Shown one piece after another: positions 27,801 to 33,904 of a stretch of 64,000 bases of DNA. A program made the translations under genes and the position numbers. Source of the DNA: Blautia schinkii DSM 10518 (GTDB lineage: Bacteria > Bacillota > Clostridia > Lachnospirales > Lachnospiraceae); assembly GCA_000702025.1 (NCBI GenBank), contig JNKJ01000007.1, forward strand, positions 284,554 to 348,553, read 5' to 3'. The notes beneath the pieces were generated by a model. That model saw only the letters and a program-made list of their open reading frames with translations, ran no database searches and was not told the DNA's origin. Numbering within the stretch: the first letter of the stretch is position 1; each line of letters begins with the position of its first letter.

Positions 27801-28196
27801 TGCTACCCGAATGTAAGAGACTTTTTGGATGCTTTACTGTTGGGTGAGGAGGGTGACTTGAAGCGGTGCGGAGGTAAAATTTACACCGCGGATGCCGTAC
27901 ATCTGATGACACTACATGGTTCCAAAGGCCTGGAATTTCCAGTAGTAATGCTTTATGGTTTGGGCAAAGGGGAGCTTCCCCTTGAAAGCGAAAAACATCC
28001 CACGGACGTGGAAGAGGAACGCAGGCTTTTTTATGTGGGAATGACCCGCGCAAAGGATGAATTGATTATCACTTATGCCAAAGAGCCGTCGCCCTTCCTC
28101 GATGAAATACCTGATTCAACCATCTGCCGCGAGTCTACGTCGAAGAAGAAAGCGGTGGAAGCTGCACAGCAGTTGAGTCTTTTTGATTTTCTGTGA
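24885..28196 (+). CDS. Endonuclease Q-like PHP domain fused to a UvrD/Rep helicase
   Basis: About 1103 residues. Residues 1-420 match EndoQ: IADLHIHSRFS, GTGDFTHPEW, IPAHIWTP and SNSDAHSP supply PHP metal ligands. A zinc ribbon (CHIC...CPVC) lies around residues 275-300. EndoQ cuts DNA 5' of deaminated bases. After a Ser/Pro/Gly repeat linker (about 430-490), UvrD motifs follow: AGPGTGKT (about 515), LLVDEFQDI (703), GDPDQSIYGFRG (732), LHGSKGLEFP (1008) and FYVGMTRAKDE (1045). A second, Asn/Gln-rich insertion (NQDANCDTNQGANQEIPQE) lies near 635. Start is TTG at 24885 after AGGTGAGG; a TTG at 24867 is possible. Inference: lesion incision coupled to unwinding. Confidence 0.9.
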   Translation: MKQIADLHIHSRFSRATSKEGTPEHLDLWARKKGISIVGTGDFTHPEWRREMSEKLVPAEDGLYRLRDDYLLEETKMMTDEAPRFVISGEISSIYKKNDKTRKVHNVILLPGMEDAEKLSAKLEAIGNIHSDGRPILGLDCRDLLEIMLEVCPKGIFIPAHIWTPHFSLFGAFSGFDTIEECFEDLTPYVRALETGLSSDPPMNWRLSALDRFQLVSNSDAHSPAKLGREANLLDVERSYDGLWAGVQEGKGLEGTIEFFPEEGKYHFDGHRKCHICLSPKDAEIYGGKCPVCGKKLTIGVDHRIVQLADREDGFVKENAKPFESLVPLPEVIAASTGYSSASRKVQEQYEKILADLGPEFEILRSIPTEDIRKECGYLVSEGIRRLREGLVQRKPGFDGEYGTIKLFEPSEIRNLDGQMSLFGDMGDWKVEGGNMPIINTAHNGMESSGSPELAHSGLPEATPASSLGTPPASSLGTAPAESLEFAPLGPFASMLNPLQQQAVEAIDRAVAVVAGPGTGKTKTLVSRILYLLEHRKVKPTEITAVTFTNQAAAEMRERLSTQLGGARSIQRMNIGTFHAISLDFLKKNGLDFTLAGEEETFEFARQICEEHGLKLPVKKFLQAVSMSKTRVQSVNQDANCDTNQGANQEIPQEAISAYEACLRERKYLDFDDLLIETLRIFRSETGGKNASGQSFCHPFSYLLVDEFQDISPLQYELIKAWNANGRELFVIGDPDQSIYGFRGSDARCFELLKSDYPGVRVITLEENYRSAGGIVTAAAGLISHNPGGKRVLRPHRKASIPVRIAKAPAKMSEAIFVAKEINRLIGGIDMIDTEQQDSFRSDKKPWTFNDIAILYRTHHQARLLEKCLRQEGIPYTVGGREEYLAEPLVRGCIAFFRSLIEPETAGYRRDAMKLLWGLDEDALSGSIYEQLAQKYRTKWKRAKPKKLLEDWIKDVGQEENQSLNNLTAMAVCYPNVRDFLDALLLGEEGDLKRCGGKIYTADAVHLMTLHGSKGLEFPVVMLYGLGKGELPLESEKHPTDVEEERRLFYVGMTRAKDELIITYAKEPSPFLDEIPDSTICRESTSKKKAVEAAQQLSLFDFL

Positions 28197-28381
28197 ATTG
28201 TACAAGCAGTAATTACGAAGCGGATGAACAGTGTATATTATATAAAAGAAACAAAATGAACCAAAAGCTTTTATAGAGTCGTATATGATATAGCGGCCCT
28301 ACGGCACTGATGGGGCTCGTCCTAACTAAGAAAAAATCCGCTGTGCAGGTACAATGGAAAGGTGTGAGTGGAGGTGACAAT

Positions 28382-28603
28382 ATGTTCAACAAAAAGAAGG
28401 CATTACCCAAGCTGTCATACGATTCCTCCCGGCAGCGTCCGGTGATCAAATCCAGTATCTGCACAGGCGAGCGGGTGGCTGGGTTTGTGGATAAGGAGAG
28501 CGGTAAGTTCGAGGACATTATGCTCATCCGCAATGAGGAAGATATGCAAAGATTCTGCGGGCTCTATGGGCTTAAGGCGGAGGATGTCGGTAAAATCTGG
28601 TGA
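28382..28603 (+). CDS. Small conserved hypothetical protein (73 aa)
   Basis: A 73-residue protein starting MFNKKKALPKLSYDSSRQRP and containing SSICTGERVAGFVDK and MLIRNEEDMQRFCGLYGL. I recall similar short proteins in other Lachnospiraceae, where some are mislabelled aspartate dehydrogenase; the size rules that enzyme out. GGAGGTG lies just before the ATG; the frame extends upstream without a better site. There is no signal peptide or membrane helix. It sits 15 bp before the phosphoesterase gene and is probably cotranscribed with it. Confidence 0.8.
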   Translation: MFNKKKALPKLSYDSSRQRPVIKSSICTGERVAGFVDKESGKFEDIMLIRNEEDMQRFCGLYGLKAEDVGKIW

Positions 28604-28618
28604 GAGGATGGTTGATCT

Positions 28619-29083
28619 GTGAAAACAAAAATTGGAATTATTTCCGACACGCACGGACTTCTGCGGCCGGAGGTGCTGGAGATATTGAAAACCTGTGACT
28701 GTATTTTGCACGCAGGTGACGTAGATAAGCCGGAAATTCTGGATGAATTACGGGTTTTGGGGTCGATTTATGTGGTCCGCGGCAACAATGACAGAGACTG
28801 GGCAAAGGGGCTGTCCAGGAGCCTGCAGTTTGTCATCGGCGGGGTACGGTTCTTCATGGTGCATGATAAAAAGGACGTAGCCTGGAATCTGGGAGACAGA
28901 CAGGTCGTGATTTTCGGACATTCACATAGCTATTTCCAGGAGATGATTGACGGACGGCTGTGGCTCAATCCGGGAAGCTGCGGCAGGCGGCGTTTTAACC
29001 GGGAAATTACCATGGCGGTAATGACTGTGGAGGATGGAAGCTATCAGGTGGATAAAATTGTGATTCCGGAAGAAAATAAGTAA
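28619..29083 (+). CDS. YfcE/MJ0936-type metallophosphoesterase
   Basis: 154 residues, usual for the family. Metal-binding motifs are in order: ISDTHG, HAGDVD, VRGNNDRD, VHDKK and FGHSHSYF, then WLNPGSCGRRRF. The start is GTG at 28619. It hydrolyses phosphodiesters in vitro; the natural substrate in bacteria is uncertain. The 17 bp tandem repeats begin 2 bp after the stop codon. Confidence 0.9.
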   Translation: MKTKIGIISDTHGLLRPEVLEILKTCDCILHAGDVDKPEILDELRVLGSIYVVRGNNDRDWAKGLSRSLQFVIGGVRFFMVHDKKDVAWNLGDRQVVIFGHSHSYFQEMIDGRLWLNPGSCGRRRFNREITMAVMTVEDGSYQVDKIVIPEENK

Positions 29084-29085
29084 GA

Positions 29086-29187
29086 GCGGATGACGGATTA
29101 ACGCGGATGATGGATTAATGCGGATGACGGATTAATGCGGATGATGGATTAATGCGGATGATGGATTAATGCGGATAATGGATTATC
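29086..29187 (+). repeat. Six tandem 17 bp units
   Basis: Units start every 17 bp from 29086 to 29171. The consensus is GCGGATGATGGATTAAT; units 1 and 3 have GAC for GAT and the last unit drifts. The array fills the gap between the phosphoesterase gene and the membrane-anchored gene. It may slow or regulate read-through, but no function is shown. Confidence 0.92.
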
Positions 29188-29236
29188 GCGTAGGTTCGGA
29201 AGCGCTTTGAATTTATGCATAAAGGAGTATTTTATA

Positions 29237-29689
29237 TTGGAAAAGAAGCAGACAGATAAAAAAATGATACTTGGAATTGTGATTCTGCTGGCGCTGTTTG
29301 TGGTAGTGGGCGGCTCCTTCTGGGGACTGGTGGGCGAGCAGGCACAGAAGGTAAAGGAAGAAGAAGCGCGCGAGGAGGCTTTAGCGGTTTCTGCAATCTA
29401 CCTTGAGACTGGGGAGCTTCTGAAGCAGCAGTTGTTTGTGGATATGGATTCCAAGACGGTTTTTACTGCGGAGATTCCCCGGGACGGCATCTACAACAAG
29501 AATGGCAAGCTTATTCCCGAGGATGTGCTGGAAAACGGCGACATGGTGAAAATCTACGGGGACGGTAAAATGACCCGCTCCATGCCTGGAAACTATGCTA
29601 ACGTGACAAAGATGCAGAGAATCGGGCGCGCGGATTTGGAAGAGACGGAAAGCTATACGAAGATAGTGGAAGAGATGGGGCTACAGTGA
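29237..29689 (+). CDS. Membrane-anchored extracytoplasmic protein, paralogue of the 43896 gene
   Basis: 150 residues from a TTG, 9 nt after AAAGGAG. A single N-terminal helix (MILGIVILLALFVVVGGSFW) anchors an outside domain of about 110 residues. Its core, VLENGDMVKIYGDGKMTRS followed by PGNYANVTKMQRI, matches LKNGNIVEIYGDGAMAESYP and QYFGVSEMRVI in the larger protein at 43896. The shared domain looks like a small beta-barrel of the DUF3221 kind, but I am not certain of the family. It precedes lrgAB by 25 bp and may be cotranscribed. Confidence 0.75.
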   Translation: MEKKQTDKKMILGIVILLALFVVVGGSFWGLVGEQAQKVKEEEAREEALAVSAIYLETGELLKQQLFVDMDSKTVFTAEIPRDGIYNKNGKLIPEDVLENGDMVKIYGDGKMTRSMPGNYANVTKMQRIGRADLEETESYTKIVEEMGLQ

Positions 29690-29714
29690 CAAGATGCGTG
29701 GAAGGGATGGTAAG

Positions 29715-30077
29715 ATGAAATACATCAGACAATTTGGAATTATATTACTTATCTCAGCATTGGGGGAGGGGCTTCACATACTGCTCCCTCTGCCTGTGCC
29801 CGCAAGTGTGTATGGGCTACTGCTTATGCTGGCCGCGCTTTCGGCAGGAGTGCTGAAGGTGGGGCAGGTGCGTGAAGTTTCGGGGTTTCTCATAGAGATT
29901 ATGCCGGTGATGTTTATCCCAGCGGGGGTGGGGCTTCTTACCTCCTGGGACGCGTTGAAGCCGGTTTGGTTACCAGTTACGATCATTACGATTCTAACCA
30001 CGATCATTGTGATGGTGGTGACAGGCCGTGTGACTCAGGCTGTGATACGAAAAGGAAACGGAGGACAGAAGAAATGA
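29715..30077 (+). CDS. lrgA: CidA/LrgA family holin-like protein
   Basis: 120 residues, four predicted membrane helices. It begins KYIRQFGIILLISALGEGLH and contains PVPASVYGLLLMLAAL, the LrgA signature. CidA/LrgA proteins are linked to murein hydrolase control and, in several Firmicutes, to pyruvate or acetate transport. GAAGG lies 9 nt before the ATG at 29715; an ATG at 29694 is less likely. It overlaps lrgB by 4 nt. Confidence 0.9.
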   Translation: MKYIRQFGIILLISALGEGLHILLPLPVPASVYGLLLMLAALSAGVLKVGQVREVSGFLIEIMPVMFIPAGVGLLTSWDALKPVWLPVTIITILTTIIVMVVTGRVTQAVIRKGNGGQKK

Positions 30078-30766
30078 AGGAATTTCTGGAGAACTCTGTG
30101 TTTTTCGGTGCGTTTATCAGTCTGGCGGCATACGAGGTAGGGCTGATTCTTAAAAAGAAGTTTAAAATGGCAATATTTAATCCGCTTTTGATTGCCATCC
30201 TTTGTGTGATGGCTGTTTTGACCCTGCTGAATGTTGATTATGAGGCCTACAATGAAGGCGGAAAATACATAAGCTATCTGCTGACTCCGGCAACCGTGTG
30301 TCTGGCAGTGCCACTTTATGAGCAGCTTACGCTTTTGAGGAAAAATCTTAAGGCTGTGGCCGCGGGGATTTTATCCGGTGTGCTCACCAGCCTTGTAAGC
30401 GTATTTCTTCTGGCGATGCTGTTTGGATTTAATCATGAGCAGTATGTGACGCTCCTTCCGAAATCCATCACTACAGCGATTGGCATGGGAGTTTCAGAGG
30501 AGCTTGGCGGCATTGTGACGATTACTGTGGCTGTGATCATCATTACAGGGGTCCTTGGAAATATGGCGGCAGAGCTTGTATATAAGATGTTCCATATTCA
30601 TGATCCTATTGCCAGGGGGCTGGCGCTTGGAACCTCGGCCCACGCCATCGGTACAGCCAAGGCTATGGAGCTTGGAGAGGTGGAAGGAGCCATGAGCAGT
30701 CTTGCAATCGTGGTGGCGGGAATCCTTACGGTAGCTGCTGCCTCGGTTTTTGCAGGATTCATTTAA
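30074..30766 (+). CDS. lrgB: LrgB family protein
   Basis: 230 residues, multi-spanning membrane protein. The family signature LLPKSITTAIGMGVSEELGG is plain, as is GLALGTSAHAIGTAKAMELG. It acts with LrgA. The ATG at 30074 follows GGAGG by 9 nt and overlaps the lrgA stop. Its stop is 6 bp from the end of the convergent AAA ATPase gene, and its terminator lies inside that gene. Confidence 0.92.
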   Translation: MKEFLENSVFFGAFISLAAYEVGLILKKKFKMAIFNPLLIAILCVMAVLTLLNVDYEAYNEGGKYISYLLTPATVCLAVPLYEQLTLLRKNLKAVAAGILSGVLTSLVSVFLLAMLFGFNHEQYVTLLPKSITTAIGMGVSEELGGIVTITVAVIIITGVLGNMAAELVYKMFHIHDPIARGLALGTSAHAIGTAKAMELGEVEGAMSSLAIVVAGILTVAAASVFAGFI

Positions 30767-30772
30767 AACTCG

Positions 30773-31636
30773 TCATGAAAAATCTCTTTCGTGGGCTTTA
30801 AAAAATTCATAATAGGACCGGACATTTTCAAGTTCGGTCCATTTTTTTACGTCTACCGGCTCTTCATCCATATCATATATTTTTGCACCCTTCATAGAAA
30901 GCAGGAATGGCGAATGCGTGGCGATGATAAACTGGCAGCCGAAAAACCTGGCGGAGTCCTCCAAAAACTGGAGCAGCTCTTGCTGTTTCTGGGGAGAAAG
31001 GCTGTTTTCCGGCTCATCCAGAAGATAGAGGGCATTTTCCTTGATTTTCTCGGTAAAATATAGAAATGCACTCTCGCCGTTGGAGTGCTCACGTACATTG
31101 TCAATGAGATTTTTGCGCACATATTTAGATTGTGTTTTCGAGCGGGCCATATTTACCTTCTTTAACTGCTCATAATCATCCAGAGATTTCATCTGAAATT
31201 TGGAGTATTTGTTATCCAGATATTCAGTAAATAATTCTTCTCTTTTCACATTGATTCCATCGTTTAAGGCGCGGATATTCAGCATGAAATCAAACACATC
31301 ATCGCTGGTGATGATGCGGCTCTCCTTTGGCAGGGAACCTCTCAATTCATAGGAGCAATAGCCCGTGTAATCCTCGAAGAAATTGGAACGGTTATAGGGC
31401 GTTTCTCTTGTGAGGTGCAGCTTTTCGGCAATGACGTTGAGCGCCGTGGTTTTGCCCGAGCCGTTTCCTCCGTATAGAATCGTTACCGGTTCAAAATCCA
31501 GCATGTTGAGTGCGTGCTTTGACAATATGAAAAAGGGGTACAGGGTATCATAGCATGTCCGCTGCAGTGAAAAATTAAAGTTATATTCCGTTTCGATGGA
31601 TGGAAAGGAAAAATGTGATAAATAAACCAATTGCAT
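30773..31636 (-). CDS. AAA family ATPase (ABC-type, overcoming-lysogenisation-defect-like)
   Basis: 287 residues. Walker A is ILYGGNGSGKTTALN, the signature-like segment is HSNGESAFLYF, Walker B is ALYLLDEPENSLSP, and the H-loop follows in FIIATHSPFLLS. It is a single soluble ABC ATPase without membrane partner, of the AAA_15/AAA_21 kind found in stand-alone and defence contexts. No partner nuclease or toxin gene is adjacent, so a defence role is not supported here. AGGAGG precedes the ATG by 3-4 nt. It is convergent with lrgB. Confidence 0.85.
   Translation of the reverse strand: MQLVYLSHFSFPSIETEYNFNFSLQRTCYDTLYPFFILSKHALNMLDFEPVTILYGGNGSGKTTALNVIAEKLHLTRETPYNRSNFFEDYTGYCSYELRGSLPKESRIITSDDVFDFMLNIRALNDGINVKREELFTEYLDNKYSKFQMKSLDDYEQLKKVNMARSKTQSKYVRKNLIDNVREHSNGESAFLYFTEKIKENALYLLDEPENSLSPQKQQELLQFLEDSARFFGCQFIIATHSPFLLSMKGAKIYDMDEEPVDVKKWTELENVRSYYEFFKAHERDFS
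30815..30848 (+). terminator. lrgAB terminator embedded in the 3' end of the opposite gene
   Basis: GGACCGGAC (30815-30823) pairs with GTTCGGTCC (30832-30840) over nine positions, one of them G-U. Seven T follow at 30842-30848. It lies within the coding sequence of the convergent ATPase gene. Confidence 0.75.
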
Positions 31637-31770
31637 GTACCTCCTGAAAATACTATTGGGCTGCTAAAATCTGCGGGATGGTATCTTTTTCTGAATGTTT
31701 GGAAAACCGTAACAGCTCAGATATTTTGTATTGTAACATAATGCACATGGCATTTCTATAAGTTTCCTGA

Positions 31771-31799
31771 CAGTTGATTTTGGAAACCATAATCAACTG
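31771..31799. promoter_or_regulatory. Large palindrome upstream of the yxlEFG-like operon
   Basis: CAGTTGATTTTGG and CCATAATCAACTG pair at 12 of 13 positions around a 3-nt centre. The palindrome ends 9 bp before the -35 box of the downstream promoter, a position suited to an activator or repressor. No regulator gene adjoins it. The rest of 31637-31770 shows nothing recognisable. Confidence 0.55.
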
Positions 31800-31807
31800 C
31801 AAATCCA

Positions 31808-31835
31808 TTGGAATCCGCGGGTGATTTTGTATAAT
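31808..31835 (+). promoter_or_regulatory. Promoter of the yxlEFG-like operon
   Basis: TTGGAA (31808-31813) and TATAAT (31830-31835) with a 16 bp spacer. The first gene starts 65 bp downstream after GAAAGGAG. Confidence 0.65.
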
Positions 31836-31899
31836 GTAGTTAGATATAAGATTACCTGCAGGCGAAAGCAGCCCGGGTTATTGAAAGGAGATTATTAAT

Positions 31900-32100
31900 A
31901 TGGAGATATTTATGGAATATTGGCCATTTCTTGTGCCTTATATGGTGGTGGAATTAGTGCTTGCGATTACAGCGCTGGTGCATGTGCTGCGGCATCCACA
32001 TTACCGCTTCGGAAATAAGGTGATATGGATATTTGTTGTACTGCTGCTGCAGATCATCGGGCCGGTGGTATACTTTGTATTTGGCAGAGGAGAAGAATAA
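31900..32100 (+). CDS. PLDc_N domain small membrane protein (YxlE-like)
   Basis: 66 residues with two membrane helices (FLVPYMVVELVLAITALVHV and VIWIFVVLLLQIIGPVVYFV). It ends YFVFGRGEE, the classic phospholipase D N-terminal (PLDc_N) signature without any catalytic domain. In Bacillus the sigY operon has the same order: yxlE, ATPase yxlF, permease yxlG. The stop TAA shares its last base with the next ATG. Confidence 0.88.
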   Translation: MEIFMEYWPFLVPYMVVELVLAITALVHVLRHPHYRFGNKVIWIFVVLLLQIIGPVVYFVFGRGEE

Positions 32101-33017
32101 TGGGCATACTGGAAATAGATAAGCTTTATAAAAAATTTGGAAGCCATGAGGTCATCCGCGGGCTGGATATGGACATTCCGGAGCATTCCATATTTGGATT
32201 TGTGGGGCAGAACGGAGCAGGAAAAACCACTACCATGAAGATGGTGCTGGGCCTCCTGAAACCGGACAGCGGGACCATTAAAGTGTGCGGCGAAAGAGTA
32301 ACTTACGGTGAGACAAGGACTAATCATTATCTGGGATATCTCCCTGATGTGCCTGAATTCTATGATTATATGACACCTATGGAGTACCTGCGTCTGTGCG
32401 GAGAAATCACCGGACTTCCTAAGGAGAAGATCAGGAAAAAAAGTGAGGAGCTGCTTTCCCTGGTGGGCCTTGAGAATCACAAGCGCAAAATCACCGGATT
32501 TTCCCGTGGAATGAAGCAGCGTCTTGGAATTGCGCAGGCCCTGCTCAATGAACCCCGACTGCTTATCTGCGATGAACCTACATCTGCGCTGGACCCAATC
32601 GGCAGAAAGGAAATCCTCGATATCTTGTCGGCAATAAAAGGAAAGACTACGGTGATTTTCTCTACCCATATCCTTTCGGACGTGGAGAGAATCTGTGACC
32701 ATGTGGCAATTCTTAACAGGGGACAGCTTACGCTGAGCGGGTCTTTGGCTGAGATAAAGATGCAGTACAGGCATAACGGCTATATCATAGAGTTTGCCGG
32801 GGAAAAAGAAGCGTCGGAATTTGCCGGGATAGAGGCGCTTAAGCGTCCGGCGGTGGAGGTCTCCCGGGACAGGGCAGTGGTAACGGTAATGATTTCAGAC
32901 CGGAATGTAGGTGGTCAATTCCTGATTTCCCTGCTTTCTGAAAAGCGCATGGTTCCTATGAAATTCGAGATTATGGAACCTACGCTTGAGAGTTTATTTA
33001 CGGAGGCTGTCAAATGA
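32100..33017 (+). CDS. ABC transporter ATP-binding protein (YxlF-like)
   Basis: 305 residues. Walker A is VGQNGAGKTTTMKMV, the signature FSRGMKQRLGIAQALL, Walker B LLICDEPTSALDP, and the H-loop IFSTHILSDVE. The C-terminal extension of about 80 residues is typical of drug or antibiotic exporters with a separate permease. It starts on the base shared with the upstream stop and overlaps the permease gene by 4 nt. Resistance to a peptide or cell-wall stress is plausible; the substrate is not known. Confidence 0.93.
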   Translation: MGILEIDKLYKKFGSHEVIRGLDMDIPEHSIFGFVGQNGAGKTTTMKMVLGLLKPDSGTIKVCGERVTYGETRTNHYLGYLPDVPEFYDYMTPMEYLRLCGEITGLPKEKIRKKSEELLSLVGLENHKRKITGFSRGMKQRLGIAQALLNEPRLLICDEPTSALDPIGRKEILDILSAIKGKTTVIFSTHILSDVERICDHVAILNRGQLTLSGSLAEIKMQYRHNGYIIEFAGEKEASEFAGIEALKRPAVEVSRDRAVVTVMISDRNVGGQFLISLLSEKRMVPMKFEIMEPTLESLFTEAVK

Positions 33018-33778
33018 AAAATTATTTTACTTTTCTTAAAAAGGAATTGCTGGAAAGCGTTCGCACTTATAAGATGTTTATTTTACTTACTGTCTTCCTG
33101 CTGCTGGGAATTATGAATCCTTTAATTGCGAAGCTTACGCCGGAAATTGTGGAGATGGCTATGCCTGCGGGAATGGATATCACTGTGGCGGCTCCTACAG
33201 CAATGGATTCATGGCTGCAGTTTTATAAGAATGTGGGGCAGATTGGCGTGTTTGTGATCGTCCTGGTTCTGAGCGGGATGTTAAGCGCAGAGCTGTCAAA
33301 GGGAACTCTGATCAATCTTCTCACAAAAGGGCTGTCCAGGAGTGCGGTGATTTTTGCGAAATATACCTATATGATTCTAATGTGGACTGCAGGATATGCA
33401 CTTTCTTATCTTGTGACATGGGGATATACAGTGTTTCTTTTCCCGAAAGATAATGCTTCTAATGTGCTGCTTTCCGCGTTTTTCCTGTGGGTGTTCGGCG
33501 TGTTCCTGCTTGCGGTGTTGATGCTTGGTGCGGTTTTGTCCGGGAATTCGTATGGCGGCCTGCTCATTACAGGCGGTGTGTTTGTGATTTGTATGCTGTT
33601 GAATATGTTCCCTGCAGTGCATAAGTTTAATCCTCTCACGCTTGGGTCGGATAATGTGGCACTGATTCAAAATACAGTGAAACCGGGAGCGTTTTTCCCG
33701 GCGGTGGGAGTTGCCGGAGTTATCGTGGTATTGGCAATTGCAGGTTCAGTTATGTTATTCAGGAAAAAGCAGTTATAG
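33014..33778 (+). CDS. ABC-2 type transporter permease (YxlG-like)
   Basis: 254 residues, about six membrane helices. It begins YFTFLKKELLESVRTYKMFI, the cytoplasmic amphipathic start of ABC-2 permeases, with a large extracytoplasmic loop after helix 1. SGMLSAELSKGTLINLLTKG is the conserved coupling region. It pairs with the ATPase and YxlE-like protein. The shared terminator at 33868 ends the operon. Confidence 0.9.
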   Translation: MKNYFTFLKKELLESVRTYKMFILLTVFLLLGIMNPLIAKLTPEIVEMAMPAGMDITVAAPTAMDSWLQFYKNVGQIGVFVIVLVLSGMLSAELSKGTLINLLTKGLSRSAVIFAKYTYMILMWTAGYALSYLVTWGYTVFLFPKDNASNVLLSAFFLWVFGVFLLAVLMLGAVLSGNSYGGLLITGGVFVICMLLNMFPAVHKFNPLTLGSDNVALIQNTVKPGAFFPAVGVAGVIVVLAIAGSVMLFRKKQL

Positions 33779-33867
33779 ATATAGTGGACGCGGATTGGCG
33801 CGATACCTGATGCCGTTTTAGTGGAACAGAGCAGTGATCTGAGTATAAAAATTTTAAATTACAGGAG

Positions 33868-33897
33868 AAAGGGACTGCCGGAAAACAGTCCCTTTTT
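33868..33897. terminator. Bidirectional terminator between the ABC operon and the leucine-rich repeat gene
   Basis: AAAGGGACTG (33868-33877) pairs perfectly with CAGTCCCTTT, with T on the plus and A on the minus side. It can serve both convergent operons. Confidence 0.85.
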
Positions 33898-33904
33898 GCT
33901 GAAT

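Noticed and set aside
23436..29187. Tandem arrays as possible CRISPR
   Set aside because: Units of 16-18 bp abut without unique spacers and no cas genes are present, so these are minisatellites.
30773..31636. AAA ATPase as a phage-defence system
   Set aside because: It resembles stand-alone OLD/AAA_15 ATPases, but there is no nuclease, toxin or reverse transcriptase partner beside it; flanking genes are lrgB and an exporter.
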